Source of the DNA: Bacteroides sp.
GTDB lineage: Bacteria > Bacillota > Clostridia > Lachnospirales > Lachnospiraceae
Direction of reading: 5' to 3'
Assembly: GCA_023666705.1 (NCBI GenBank)
Contig: JAMPBO010000002.1
Location: forward strand, 148,565-212,564
DNA length: 64,000 nt
Below the pieces are notes generated by a model that saw only the letters and a program-made list of their open reading frames with translations, was not told the DNA's origin and did not search any database. Below, one piece after another: positions 34,020 through 43,654 of the stretch. The translations under genes were made by a program, and so were the position numbers. Within the stretch, counting starts at the first letter, position 1. Each line of letters begins with the position of its first letter.

Positions 34020-36539
34020 ATGCAATCTATGGTATTCCAAGTGAGTGCAAAAACAGCAAGGCTTATTGGCAGAGAGAATATTTCTGATGTAGACGGTGCT
34101 ATAGTTGAATTGGTAAAAAATGGATACGATGCAGATGCAGAGTGTGTTTATGTAAAGTACATAAATCCATATAATGAAGTACCAAAATCTTTAACCCGTT
34201 CGGAAGTAAATAGATATTTTAAAGAGAATATGAATCTTATTTTAGATAATTATAGTGTTAAAGATGGAGTTTATGTGTTGAATGAGAGTGAAAAAGTTAA
34301 TTTGACAGAAATGGAACAATATTTGCACTCAATTTCTAAAATAATTGTAATAGATAACGGTTCAGGAATGAGTAGGGAAATATTAGAATCGGCATGGATG
34401 AATATTGGTACAGATAATAAAGAAGTAAATATTTACAGCCCCAAAAAAAAGAGAATTAAAACAGGGGCGAAAGGAATTGGGAGATTTGCTCTCGATAAAC
34501 TTTCATTTTGCACACGGGTATTTACAAAGTGTGAAACGGAACAATTATATAAATGGGAAATAGACTGGCGGCAGTTTGATGATGCAAAATTATTAAATCA
34601 AGTTGAGGCGAGTTTTGAAGAATGTGGAGAAAATTTTGAGGAATTAGTTAAAAAGCATTTGGATGATGATTATGTTTTAGTTAAAGATTTTGGTTGGACA
34701 ACAGGAACTATGATTATTTTGAGTCCTGTTCGAGACCTTTGGGATGAAAAATTATATACAAAGGTAAATAACAATCTTAAAAATATTAATCCACTTGGTA
34801 GTGTTGATCGATTTGATGTTTTTGTTAGAAATGAGAAATATCCGAATTTAAATTATGAAACAGAAAGTGAAGGAATAACACGTGAAAATTATGACTATTT
34901 GATTGAGGCTAATTTTGATGGGAAAGGAAATGTATCAGTTACTTTAGATAGAAATGAAATAGATATTACTAAAAAAGTAATTCGAAGGGAGTACTCACCT
35001 ACTGATATAGAAGAATATGATTTAAATGAATTTTGGAGTAGAGAAGCTTTTGAATTAAAGAAATATACTCGAAATGATTTTGATGGAAAACAAGAGTTTC
35101 ATTATTCCCTGAAGGAAATCTTGGAAAATCCTAAGGAAAGAATTGATAGATATAATGACGTTGGTCCGTTTTGTGTAAAAATGTATTATTTAAAGAATCA
35201 GAAAAGCACAGTTGGAATAGTAAAAGATTTTAAGGGCAAAAAAAGAAAGCAGTTATTAAAAGATTTTTCTGGTATCAAAATATACCGAGATAGTTTTAAG
35301 GTAAGACCATATGGTGATGAAGGGCAGTTTTTCGATTGGATTGATTTAGGTGGCAGAGTTCAAAGAAGTCCTGCCGCGGCATCACATGAAAGTGGTAATT
35401 GGCGTGTGTCGTCAAATCAGCTGATAGGTAGTGTTTCTATTGGCAGAGTGAATAACCCTAAGTTAGAAGATAATGCAAATCGTGAGGGGATGAGCTCTAA
35501 TAGAGAGTACGATTGTTTTATTGAGATTATACAAGGTATTTTAGGGAAGTTTGAATATGACAGACAATATGCATTAAGGGAATATGCAGCGTGGGAAAGA
35601 GCGAAGAAAAAAGCACATGAGGATAAGGTTCAACAAATATATGAGCAAGTACTGAAAGAAAGGGAACAGGAAAGTAAAAAAGAACAAAAGACGCACAAGG
35701 ATAATGCAGAACAAAGTGTTGATAATGCAGAACAAAATAATTATGATAATAATCAATTTTCGGAAGATGATTTAAAAGACGCAATTGTATCATTGGGAAA
35801 GGAAAAAGAAGATAAGACATCTACGGAACAATTAATGATGATTCTTAGTTCAGCAGGTGTGATGGCTCAGACATTTTCACATGAAATTACACGAATAGGA
35901 ACCCAATTAGGTAGCAGAGGTCAGCATTTAAAAGAGGCGATTAATAGAATGCTAAATTATCAACCTTTTTGTGGAGATGAGGATTTTAATCCATATGTAT
36001 TATTGGGGGAACTTAACGAAACAGATGAATTATTGTCTGAATGGGTAAATTTGATTATGGATTCGATAAAGCAGGAGAAGTTCGAATCTAAATCTGTACA
36101 ATTAAAGGATTTTCTTATTCATATTACTGAAATATGGCAGCCTCTTCTTGACAGAAAATTTATTACCATAAACTCTGTAAGTGTTGAAGGAGAGATAGAA
36201 CTAAGACTACCAGAGGTAGATTTACATTTGATTTTGAATAATTTCATTTTGAATTCTGCATACTATTTAGAAGAGGCTGATGGTATACGATTAATAGATT
36301 TTTCAGTGTATGAAGATGAAAAGAAAGTGTATTTGGAAATGTCAAACAATGGACCGGAACTAGATGAGAGGTATCGGCAGAATCCGGACGCAACATTAAA
36401 TGCCAGAGAAAGTAGTAAAGAGGATGGAACTGGATTGGGATTATGGATTGCACGTGAGGCTGTAATTCGTAATGCGGGTGAATTGCATGTAATACCAATT
36501 AAAAATGGATATATGTTAAAAGCTGCATGGGCAAAATAG
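34020..36539 (+). CDS. Fusion of Hsp90/MORC-like ATPase and histidine kinase
   Basis: An 839-residue protein with two GHKL ATP sites. The N-terminal one (residues ~1-160) has Glu30/Asn34/Asp37 in AIVELVKNGYDAD, DNGSGM at 112-117 and GAKGIGRFALDKL, as in MutL/MORC/Hsp90. A ~400-residue middle and a charged coiled coil (about 515-590) lead to a histidine-kinase half: H-box His621 in TFSHEITRIG, N-box LNNFILNSAYYLEEA, NNGPELD and the G2 box EDGTGLGLWIAREA. A receiver protein follows 13 bp downstream, the expected phosphate partner. Confidence 0.88.
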   Translation: MQSMVFQVSAKTARLIGRENISDVDGAIVELVKNGYDADAECVYVKYINPYNEVPKSLTRSEVNRYFKENMNLILDNYSVKDGVYVLNESEKVNLTEMEQYLHSISKIIVIDNGSGMSREILESAWMNIGTDNKEVNIYSPKKKRIKTGAKGIGRFALDKLSFCTRVFTKCETEQLYKWEIDWRQFDDAKLLNQVEASFEECGENFEELVKKHLDDDYVLVKDFGWTTGTMIILSPVRDLWDEKLYTKVNNNLKNINPLGSVDRFDVFVRNEKYPNLNYETESEGITRENYDYLIEANFDGKGNVSVTLDRNEIDITKKVIRREYSPTDIEEYDLNEFWSREAFELKKYTRNDFDGKQEFHYSLKEILENPKERIDRYNDVGPFCVKMYYLKNQKSTVGIVKDFKGKKRKQLLKDFSGIKIYRDSFKVRPYGDEGQFFDWIDLGGRVQRSPAAASHESGNWRVSSNQLIGSVSIGRVNNPKLEDNANREGMSSNREYDCFIEIIQGILGKFEYDRQYALREYAAWERAKKKAHEDKVQQIYEQVLKEREQESKKEQKTHKDNAEQSVDNAEQNNYDNNQFSEDDLKDAIVSLGKEKEDKTSTEQLMMILSSAGVMAQTFSHEITRIGTQLGSRGQHLKEAINRMLNYQPFCGDEDFNPYVLLGELNETDELLSEWVNLIMDSIKQEKFESKSVQLKDFLIHITEIWQPLLDRKFITINSVSVEGEIELRLPEVDLHLILNNFILNSAYYLEEADGIRLIDFSVYEDEKKVYLEMSNNGPELDERYRQNPDATLNARESSKEDGTGLGLWIAREAVIRNAGELHVIPIKNGYMLKAAWAK

Positions 36540-36552
36540 AAGGAGGCCATCT

Positions 36553-37209
36553 ATGTATATTATTGGATTGATAGATGATGAAGAAAGTCAGTTAAGGATG
36601 ATTAGGAGAACAATCAAAACAAATGCAACAAGCGATGAACAGTATGATTTTAAATCCTACTTAGTATCTGATAATGCAAATGATTTTGTTACAGATGTAT
36701 TTGAAGAAGTGATTGGCGATATAAAGGAACTAAAATTATCTTCATTAATAGTTGACTATAAAATAATCGTTAAAACTTCTAAAATTAAAGGAACAGATAT
36801 ATTTAAAAGAATAAAAGAAGAGGTTCCTAAATTTCCGATAATTATATTGACTGAAGTTGTTGAAGAGAGTACTGAACCTGAGTTTATTGATGCAGATAAG
36901 GTTTATAAGAAGAAAGATTTCTATAAAATAGAGAGCGAGTATTCCAAAGAAAAAGTATTCAATATTTTTGATAGCATGCGAAAGTATATTGATCAAAGGG
37001 ATAGATTGCAGTTGACAATAGATGATTTAAAACAAAAATTAACAGAAGGGAGCTTGGGGCGGGAAGCAATAAGTAGTATATTGGCATTGGAAACTCAATT
37101 AGATGATTTTGTACCTACTGAACAATCACAGATTGATAAAGTGTTTGATAAAGATAAAGCTAAGGAGATTGTTGCGCTGCTTGAAAAAGCAAATACACTA
37201 TTGGGGTAA
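36553..37209 (+). CDS. Receiver-domain protein with helical output
   Basis: A 218-residue protein whose first ~130 residues form a response-regulator receiver: acidic pair Asp8-Asp9 (LIDDEE), phospho-acceptor Asp68 (LIVDYK), Thr in IIILTEVVE and a Lys in VYKKKDF. The remaining ~90 residues are helical/coiled coil with no DNA-binding domain. It is thus likely a phosphorelay switch that contacts another protein, probably the kinase or the HNH nuclease, rather than a transcription factor. GAAGGAGG precedes ATG. Confidence 0.85.
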   Translation: MYIIGLIDDEESQLRMIRRTIKTNATSDEQYDFKSYLVSDNANDFVTDVFEEVIGDIKELKLSSLIVDYKIIVKTSKIKGTDIFKRIKEEVPKFPIIILTEVVEESTEPEFIDADKVYKKKDFYKIESEYSKEKVFNIFDSMRKYIDQRDRLQLTIDDLKQKLTEGSLGREAISSILALETQLDDFVPTEQSQIDKVFDKDKAKEIVALLEKANTLLG

Positions 37210-37214
37210 TACTT

Positions 37215-37838
37215 ATGAAAAGAAAATTCAGAGATTATAAAATCACAAGAACTTGTGAAAAGGAATATAGCGACTACCATTTATATAAGAAATATTTAAA
37301 AGAAGATTTTAAACATCGATGTGCTTATTGTAATTTATTGGATACACAAATCACAACACCATATGAAGTTGATCATTTTGTACCAATGACTGTATTTAAA
37401 AAGGATTGGCCAGAATTAGAAACTACATATGCAAATTTAGTATATTCATGTAAGAAATGTAATGGTGCAAAAAGTGATTATTATAAAGGTGATATTAAAA
37501 AGAGAGAAATAAAAAATGAATATTTTTATGAGCCGGAGGAAACGGATTATGGAACTATTTTTTATCGTGGAGATGATGGGGGTATTTATTCAGACGATGA
37601 AAAAGGACGTGATATGATTACGAAATTGAAATTATATCGACCAATACATAATCTTGCTTGGATTTGTGAAATTACTAAAACAACTTTGGATAGGCTTTCT
37701 GCTCAAATTAAAGAAGTAGGCATAGATAGTATTAGGGGGAGGGTTTTACAAGAAGCGAGAGAGGAATTGCGTGAGTACTATGACGATTGTGTAGCAGTTT
37801 TTATGGCAAATTATAACAATAATAAATTTACACTTTAA
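37215..37838 (+). CDS. HNH endonuclease
   Basis: A 207-residue nuclease: zinc pair Cys36/Cys39 (HRCAYCNLL), catalytic Asp53-His54 (YEVDHFVPM), the Asn helix (TYANLVYSCKKCNGAKSD) with second zinc pair Cys79/Cys82. It starts five bp after the receiver gene. As the only nuclease of the four-gene module it is the presumed effector that would cut DNA when the methyltransferase mark is missing or the kinase is triggered. Confidence 0.92.
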   Translation: MKRKFRDYKITRTCEKEYSDYHLYKKYLKEDFKHRCAYCNLLDTQITTPYEVDHFVPMTVFKKDWPELETTYANLVYSCKKCNGAKSDYYKGDIKKREIKNEYFYEPEETDYGTIFYRGDDGGIYSDDEKGRDMITKLKLYRPIHNLAWICEITKTTLDRLSAQIKEVGIDSIRGRVLQEAREELREYYDDCVAVFMANYNNNKFTL

Positions 37839-37950
37839 AAAATGAGATATAATGAGCAATAATTATGATTGACTTTTTAGCGAGACCAATCGAGAAATGA
37901 AAATGAATAAAAAGCGGAAATTTGATAAAATGATTGTGATAAAGAAATTT

Positions 37951-37986
37951 AAAACCGTTGGAAACAAACATGTTTCCAGCGGTTTT
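37951..37986 (+). terminator. Terminator of the four-gene module
   Basis: AAAACCGTTGGAAACA pairs with TGTTTCCAGCGGTTTT with one mismatch around AACA. Confidence 0.8.
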
Positions 37987-38326
37987 GGCGTATATGGAGT
38001 GGTCTATATGTTCACTTTGACTTTTTAGTTTTGATTGATTAGGCTAAATTGTCTACAACTAGGACAATGAACTAAGTGAAATTTACATTTTGATGTGTTA
38101 AAATATATTGCATTATAAAAGAATATAATAAGATAAAGCAAACCGATAAAATATTTGAACAATAAAGTAAAAAGAATATATTGATGAAATACATAGATGG
38201 AGTTGGAAGATATGTGGATGGAGAGACGAGTAAAAGGATTCTATAAGTGATTATTTTTAAACCTGAATTTTAAGACTAAATCTGGTATGCAACAGTAAAT
38301 TCTAAATACTCTTTGAAAGTTTTGCC
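37987..38326 (+). other. Spacer with scattered remnants
   Basis: AT-rich, no gene. Contains CTACAACTAGGACAATGAAC (38053-38072), matching words in the spacer at 22270-22308. Base composition changes abruptly to GC-richer at 38327, suggesting a junction. Confidence 0.4.
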
Positions 38327-39331
38327 TTGCTGGGTAATAAAAAGGCATTAAAGACAGTCTGTGGAATCATGCTTGGTATTATCATTGTTATTGTCACGCC
38401 GATAGCGGTACTGCTTGCCATGTTTACGGGTGAACTGAATATGGAGACTCAGAGCCTGAAGGATAAGATAGAGATTGCGTGCGGAGAGGAAATGCAGTGC
38501 ATGGAGGATATGGCGGGGCAGATAAAAACAGCCATACTGAATGCGGGTTTTACGGCGGAACGGGCGGATGAGGCACAGATGCTTTATTTTATGTCATTAT
38601 ATGATGCGGCGGAGGAAGACGGCTTTTTGGAAAAGCTGGTCGGATGCTTTGCCAACGGACAGTCCGATGCGGAGCTGATTGCAAATGTCAATGCAACATT
38701 CGGAACGGACATATCGGCAGAAATGTTTACAAAAGTAATGGATGGAATACGAATGACGTATATTGACATTTCTGATTATGCGTCTCCTTCCGTAAAAAAC
38801 AATATTGACCTGGCAAAATGGGCAGTGCATGCGGAACAGTCCGGCTGGGGTTATGTATGGGGAACTTACGGTGAGGTGCTGGATGGAAGGCTGTTTGATT
38901 ACAAGAAGGAACAGTATCCGAAAGAAGTAGGCGGTTATGCGGACTTTATCAGTGCCAACTGGTATGGCAAAAGAACAGCGGACTGTGTGGGACTGATAAA
39001 GGGATACAGATGGCTGAATACCGAAACAAGACAGGTAGAATACGGGACAAACGGCATGCCGGATATCGGAGCGGATGCCATGTATGAAAATGCTGCAGAA
39101 AAAGGGACAATTGGCACGATGCCTGAGATACCGGGGCTTGCGGTATGGCATGAAGGACATATCGGCATCTATATCGGCAACGGAGAGGTCGTGGAAGCGA
39201 TGGGAACAAAATATGGCGTGGTGCGGACACAGCTGGCAGGGAGCAGATGGACACACTGGCTGAAGGTGCCGTATATCACTTATGGGGAGGAAAGGTCAGA
39301 AGGTGATAATGCGGGAGAGGTTGAAGATTGA
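38327..39331 (+). CDS. Conjugative-element C40 (NlpC/P60-like) peptidase
   Basis: A 334-residue protein with a TTG start and one N-terminal membrane helix (CGIMLGIIIVIVTPIAVLLAM), a helical domain (about 35-150), and an NlpC/P60-like domain with Cys in TADCVGLIKGYRW and His in HEGHIGIYIGNG. This is the type carried in the conjugation module of Tn916/ICE-like elements to open peptidoglycan. No other conjugation gene is nearby and the composition is richer in GC than both sides, so it is a stranded piece of an ICE. No ribosome site is obvious. Confidence 0.82.
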   Translation: MLGNKKALKTVCGIMLGIIIVIVTPIAVLLAMFTGELNMETQSLKDKIEIACGEEMQCMEDMAGQIKTAILNAGFTAERADEAQMLYFMSLYDAAEEDGFLEKLVGCFANGQSDAELIANVNATFGTDISAEMFTKVMDGIRMTYIDISDYASPSVKNNIDLAKWAVHAEQSGWGYVWGTYGEVLDGRLFDYKKEQYPKEVGGYADFISANWYGKRTADCVGLIKGYRWLNTETRQVEYGTNGMPDIGADAMYENAAEKGTIGTMPEIPGLAVWHEGHIGIYIGNGEVVEAMGTKYGVVRTQLAGSRWTHWLKVPYITYGEERSEGDNAGEVED

Positions 39332-39452
39332 ATATCTGCCAGGTCCATGATAAGATGACTTAAAAGCTATTATAAGCAGAATATTTATTTAGAAATGAAA
39401 GCTGTAATATAATGGAATACCCGTCGAATGGCGGGTATTCGGAAGGAAAGAT

Positions 39453-40178
39453 ATGATTTATATAACGGGAGATACACATGGACAATTTGAACGTATAGAG
39501 AATTTTTGCAGACGGTTTGAAACCAGTCGGGAAGATATATTGATTATACTTGGCGATGTGGGTGTCAATTTCAGCGGAGAACTCTACGACAGAAAGAAAA
39601 AAGAGTTTTTGGAGGCGTTGCCAATTACACTGTTTTGCATACATGGAAACCACGAGCAGAGACCATATACCATTGATAGCTATAAGGAGAAGGCGTGGCA
39701 TGGTGGCATAGTATATTGTGAAGAAGAATATCCCAGTCTGTTGTTTGCAAAGGATGGGGAAGTATTTGATCTGGACGGGAAACAAACCATTGTTATGGGT
39801 GGAGCATATAGCCTTGATAAGGATGTACGGCTCATGTGTGGATATGGCTGGTGGCCGGATGAACAGCCTTCTGAGGAGATAAAACAGTATGTGGAAAGTC
39901 AATTGGATAAATTGAAGTGGAAGGTGGATGTGGTGTTGAGCCATACCATACCGCTGAAGTATGAGCCGGTAGAGGTGTTTATATCAGGAGTGGCTCAGAG
40001 TCTGGTGGATAAAACTACTGAGCAGTGGCTGGACAGAATTGAAGACAGGCTGGAATACGAAAAGTGGTATTGCGGGCATTATCATACGGAGAAGAAGATT
40101 AATAGGGTGGAGATAATGTTTGAGAATTTTGATGTGTTTTGCGGTAACAGATTTTTTGTATTTGAGGAAAAACAGTAA
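39453..40178 (+). CDS. Calcineurin-like metallophosphoesterase
   Basis: A 241-residue phosphoesterase with all family motifs in order: YITGDTHGQ, ILGDVGVN, IHGNHEQRP, LSHTIP and CGHYHTEK. It is a short single-domain form, similar to phosphoesterases in mobile elements. Substrate unknown (phosphoprotein, nucleotide or nucleic acid). RBS GGAAGG precedes ATG 39453. Confidence 0.9.
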   Translation: MIYITGDTHGQFERIENFCRRFETSREDILIILGDVGVNFSGELYDRKKKEFLEALPITLFCIHGNHEQRPYTIDSYKEKAWHGGIVYCEEEYPSLLFAKDGEVFDLDGKQTIVMGGAYSLDKDVRLMCGYGWWPDEQPSEEIKQYVESQLDKLKWKVDVVLSHTIPLKYEPVEVFISGVAQSLVDKTTEQWLDRIEDRLEYEKWYCGHYHTEKKINRVEIMFENFDVFCGNRFFVFEEKQ

Positions 40179-40706
40179 TTTCATGTATAAGGTTGCTTAA
40201 TAGACGAAGTAAAAATATAGGGTCGAAAATTAAGCAGGAGAAAGAGTCGGGGTTATAGATACACCCCGACTCGCTTTACTTCGGACGGCAATGCCGGCCG
40301 TTTGGGGAGCTGTAGGAAATTTAGCTGGAATATCTTTAGGGGGTCAGTATTATTCAGGATAGGGCATCTTGTGGGTTGAGAATCTGATAAAAGGGCAGTG
40401 TTTGTGAGTAAATATGTGGGTTAGAAATAAGAAACAAATATTGAAAAATATAGGGTTGACAACTTGAAACCCATAAGATACCCTTTTAACGAGAAGATAA
40501 TTGGCTTGCAAATCAATTATTTCTAACAAAAGGGGCGGCAGAATTTTTAAGTTTTACCGTTAATCAGATGGAAGGCTGTACTGCAAGTTATACCACATAT
40601 TATCAAGATGAATTTTGAAGACAAAAGTTGGTCGGTAAGCATGATTATTTGTATATGGAAAAGAAATTTAAATGTAATTATGCAGATAAGAAGTAGTGAG
40701 GAACAG
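40179..40706 (+). other. Spacer with two hairpins before the helicase gene
   Basis: GAGTCGGGGT (40244-40253) and ACACCCCGACTC (40261-40272) form a strong stem; ACGGC/GCCGGCCGT forms another just after it (40284-40302). The rest, about 400 bp, shows no ORF I can support. The hairpins could terminate the phosphoesterase transcript. Confidence 0.5.
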
Positions 40707-43439
40707 ATGGATACAAAGTGCAATATGATTATTATTAAAGGAGAAATAAAGACATCGGAAATAACGTCATGCCGATATAATAGAGATACTCAGAAATGGG
40801 ATGTGAAATTTAATAACGGAAAAATATACCCATATGGGCATTTGAATGTGAAAAAGTTGACTGACCCATTATTTTTAGATCCTAACATGTATCAAATTAG
40901 TAGAGAAGGACGAGTGTTTTTTGATATAAAAGATATATATGTATTTAGAAGTACAAATGAGTCGTACTGGCATATTTGTTTTGAGAATGGTATTGAAAGA
41001 GATTATTACCAAAGCGAACTAAATATTATTGAGTCATGCCTTAGTCAAAAACGGTCAGCAAGTGTGTTTGAATATATAAAACAGATTGCAGGTTTGATTA
41101 AAATTGAGAATGAAGAAATCGACGAAAAATTATTGGCAAAAAGGTTTGAAAGGATATCTTTTGTAGGTAATGATGTAGCTTTAGCAAAATATTTAAATCC
41201 GTCTTCATTGCAGACTGGAAAGATGATGAAGTGTGAATACATACCAATTTTCCCATTTGGCTGTAACAATAGTCAATATAAGGCTGTAAAAAGTGCCATG
41301 GAAAATCAGATTAGTGTTATACAGGGACCGCCAGGGACAGGTAAAACACAGACTATATTAAATATAATTGCTAATATATTAATGCAGGGGAAAACGGTAC
41401 AGATAGTGTCTAATAATAACTCGGCTACTGAAAATGTGTATGAGAAATTATCGTCTTCAAAATATAATTTAGGCTTTGTTGCTGCAACATTAGGAAATTC
41501 GAAAAATAAGAAAAAATTTATTGAACATCAGAACATAAATTATCCTGATTTTTTGTCTTGGAAAACGGGAGAAAATCAAAGTGTTTTACAAAAGAGAATA
41601 TCGGAGCAGTCTATTCAGCTAAAAGCTGTTTTTGATCAGCAGGAGAAAGTGGCATGTTTAAGGCAGGAACTTTCACAGCTGATTACAGAACAGGGATATT
41701 TTAATCAATATATGGAGGAATCCGATGTTAATATAGAAAATATAAGGTTTAAGAAAAATTTATCATCAAAGTATTGGATGGGACTTTGGCAGGAGTGTCA
41801 GATGATTTCGGAAAAGAAAAAGGCTGTAGGTTTTGGGTTTAAGATAAAGGCCTTTTTCAAATATGGGATAACAGATTGGAATTTCTATAAACAAGATATT
41901 GCAAAAATAATTACTACATTTCAAGCTATGTATTATCGTGCAAAGCAAGTAGAGTTGTCTGAGGAAATTGAAGATGTCGAAAAGTATTTGAATAATGTTA
42001 ATAAAGATTTGCTGGAGGATTTGTGTAGTCAGTCAATGATTGTATTAAAAGACAAGCTGGCAAGAAGGTATGAGGCTAACGATGAACGTAAAATATTTAG
42101 TGAAGATAGTTTGTGGAAAGAATCATATGAAGTTTTGGCAGAATATCCAGTTATATTAAGTACAACATTTTCGTCAAGAAATAGTTTGAATTCAGATGTT
42201 GTGTATGATTATCTCATCATGGATGAGGCGTCACAGGTAGATATTGCAACGGGTGCATTAGCTCTTTCTTGTGCAAAAAATGTTGTTATTGTAGGCGATA
42301 CCAAACAACTTCCAAATGTTGTTACAGACGATAAAAAAGCTAAGGCGAAATCTATATTTGACAGTTTTAATGTAAATGAAGGATACCAATATACAAAGAG
42401 TTTTCTGCAATCCATTTTGGATGTTATGCCAAATGTAACGCAAACATTATTGCGGGAACACTATAGGTGTCACCCTAAAATAATCAATTTCTGCAATCAG
42501 AAATTTTATCGTGGAGAATTGGTTATAATGACAACGGATAAGGGAGAAGATGATGTCTTGTCTGTGGTAAAAACAGTTGTAGGTAATCATGAGCGTAACC
42601 ATTATAGTCAGCGCCAGATAGATGTTATAAAAAATGAAATTATACCTAAATATGCTTTGAATCCAGAAGAAACTGGAATTATAGCACCTTACAAAAATCA
42701 AGTGGAGGCATTAAGTAGAGAGATTATAGATATTGACGCTGCTACAGTGCATAAATTTCAAGGTAGAGAAAAAGAGAACATTATTATATCAACTGTAGAT
42801 GATGAGATATCTGATTTTGCGGATGATCCATATTTAATCAATGTTGCCGTGTCAAGAGCTAAAAGGAAATTGATGCTGGTCGTGACTGGAAATGAACAAG
42901 CGAAAGAACGTAATATAACTGATTTGATAGATTACATTCAATATAATAATTTTGAGGTGTCAAAGAGTAAAATTTATTCCATTTTTGATTATCTTTACAA
43001 GCAGTATACAGAGGAAAGAATGGCATATTTGCAGAAACATAAAAAGGTGTCAGAATATGATTCGGAGAATTTGATGTATTCATTGATAGAGGAAATTATC
43101 TCCGATAACAAGTATTCAAGTTTGGACGTTATTTGTCACTTTCCACTGAATATGTTGATTAAAAATCCAGAGCTGTTAAACGAGCAAGAATGTCAATATG
43201 CAATGAATCCAGCTACGCATTTGGACTTTCTGATATACAACAGAATTGGTAAAAAACCTGTATTAGCGATAGAAGTTGATGGATATGAATATCACAAGGA
43301 AAATACTGTGCAGGCTTCACGAGATATCTTGAAGGATTATATAATGAAGTTGTATGAAATCCCATTAATGAGATTTAAGACAAATGGTAGTGGTGAAAAA
43401 GAAAAAATTGTAGGAATGTTGGAAATGTTGGTTGGATAA
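40707..43439 (+). CDS. SF1 helicase with C-terminal DUF2726-like nuclease domain
   Basis: About 910 residues. A short N-terminal domain (GEIKTSEITSCRYNRDTQKW) precedes an AAA_11/AAA_12 (UPF1/DNA2-like) helicase: Walker A GPPGTGKT at 207-214, a long insert (~250-480), Walker B LIMDEASQVD (about 503), VGDTKQLPNVV, LREHYRCHPKII, and the motif VAVSRAKRKLMLV. The C terminus is a Vsr/PD-(D/E)XK-like DUF2726 nuclease domain (HLDFLIYNRIG, AIEVDGYEYH). Start 40707 has GTGAGGA upstream; the 40608 frame is less likely. Helicase-nuclease fusions in islands are often antiphage. Confidence 0.88.
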   Translation: MDTKCNMIIIKGEIKTSEITSCRYNRDTQKWDVKFNNGKIYPYGHLNVKKLTDPLFLDPNMYQISREGRVFFDIKDIYVFRSTNESYWHICFENGIERDYYQSELNIIESCLSQKRSASVFEYIKQIAGLIKIENEEIDEKLLAKRFERISFVGNDVALAKYLNPSSLQTGKMMKCEYIPIFPFGCNNSQYKAVKSAMENQISVIQGPPGTGKTQTILNIIANILMQGKTVQIVSNNNSATENVYEKLSSSKYNLGFVAATLGNSKNKKKFIEHQNINYPDFLSWKTGENQSVLQKRISEQSIQLKAVFDQQEKVACLRQELSQLITEQGYFNQYMEESDVNIENIRFKKNLSSKYWMGLWQECQMISEKKKAVGFGFKIKAFFKYGITDWNFYKQDIAKIITTFQAMYYRAKQVELSEEIEDVEKYLNNVNKDLLEDLCSQSMIVLKDKLARRYEANDERKIFSEDSLWKESYEVLAEYPVILSTTFSSRNSLNSDVVYDYLIMDEASQVDIATGALALSCAKNVVIVGDTKQLPNVVTDDKKAKAKSIFDSFNVNEGYQYTKSFLQSILDVMPNVTQTLLREHYRCHPKIINFCNQKFYRGELVIMTTDKGEDDVLSVVKTVVGNHERNHYSQRQIDVIKNEIIPKYALNPEETGIIAPYKNQVEALSREIIDIDAATVHKFQGREKENIIISTVDDEISDFADDPYLINVAVSRAKRKLMLVVTGNEQAKERNITDLIDYIQYNNFEVSKSKIYSIFDYLYKQYTEERMAYLQKHKKVSEYDSENLMYSLIEEIISDNKYSSLDVICHFPLNMLIKNPELLNEQECQYAMNPATHLDFLIYNRIGKKPVLAIEVDGYEYHKENTVQASRDILKDYIMKLYEIPLMRFKTNGSGEKEKIVGMLEMLVG

Positions 43440-43654
43440 TGAGAAATAAAATTATAATTTGTATATTAAGATAGTGAGCGGCTCGAGAAAGCCCATGTAA
43501 GAGACAGCAGGTTGCCGATAGATGTATATCATCTGATAGTGTATGTGTGAATTCGTAATTCCTAGGGATGATATTTGATTTCACAGTACTCTACAAACAG
43601 AAAACATATATTTTTTTACGGAAGTGGACAAATAATTTTATTGGAGGTGATATA

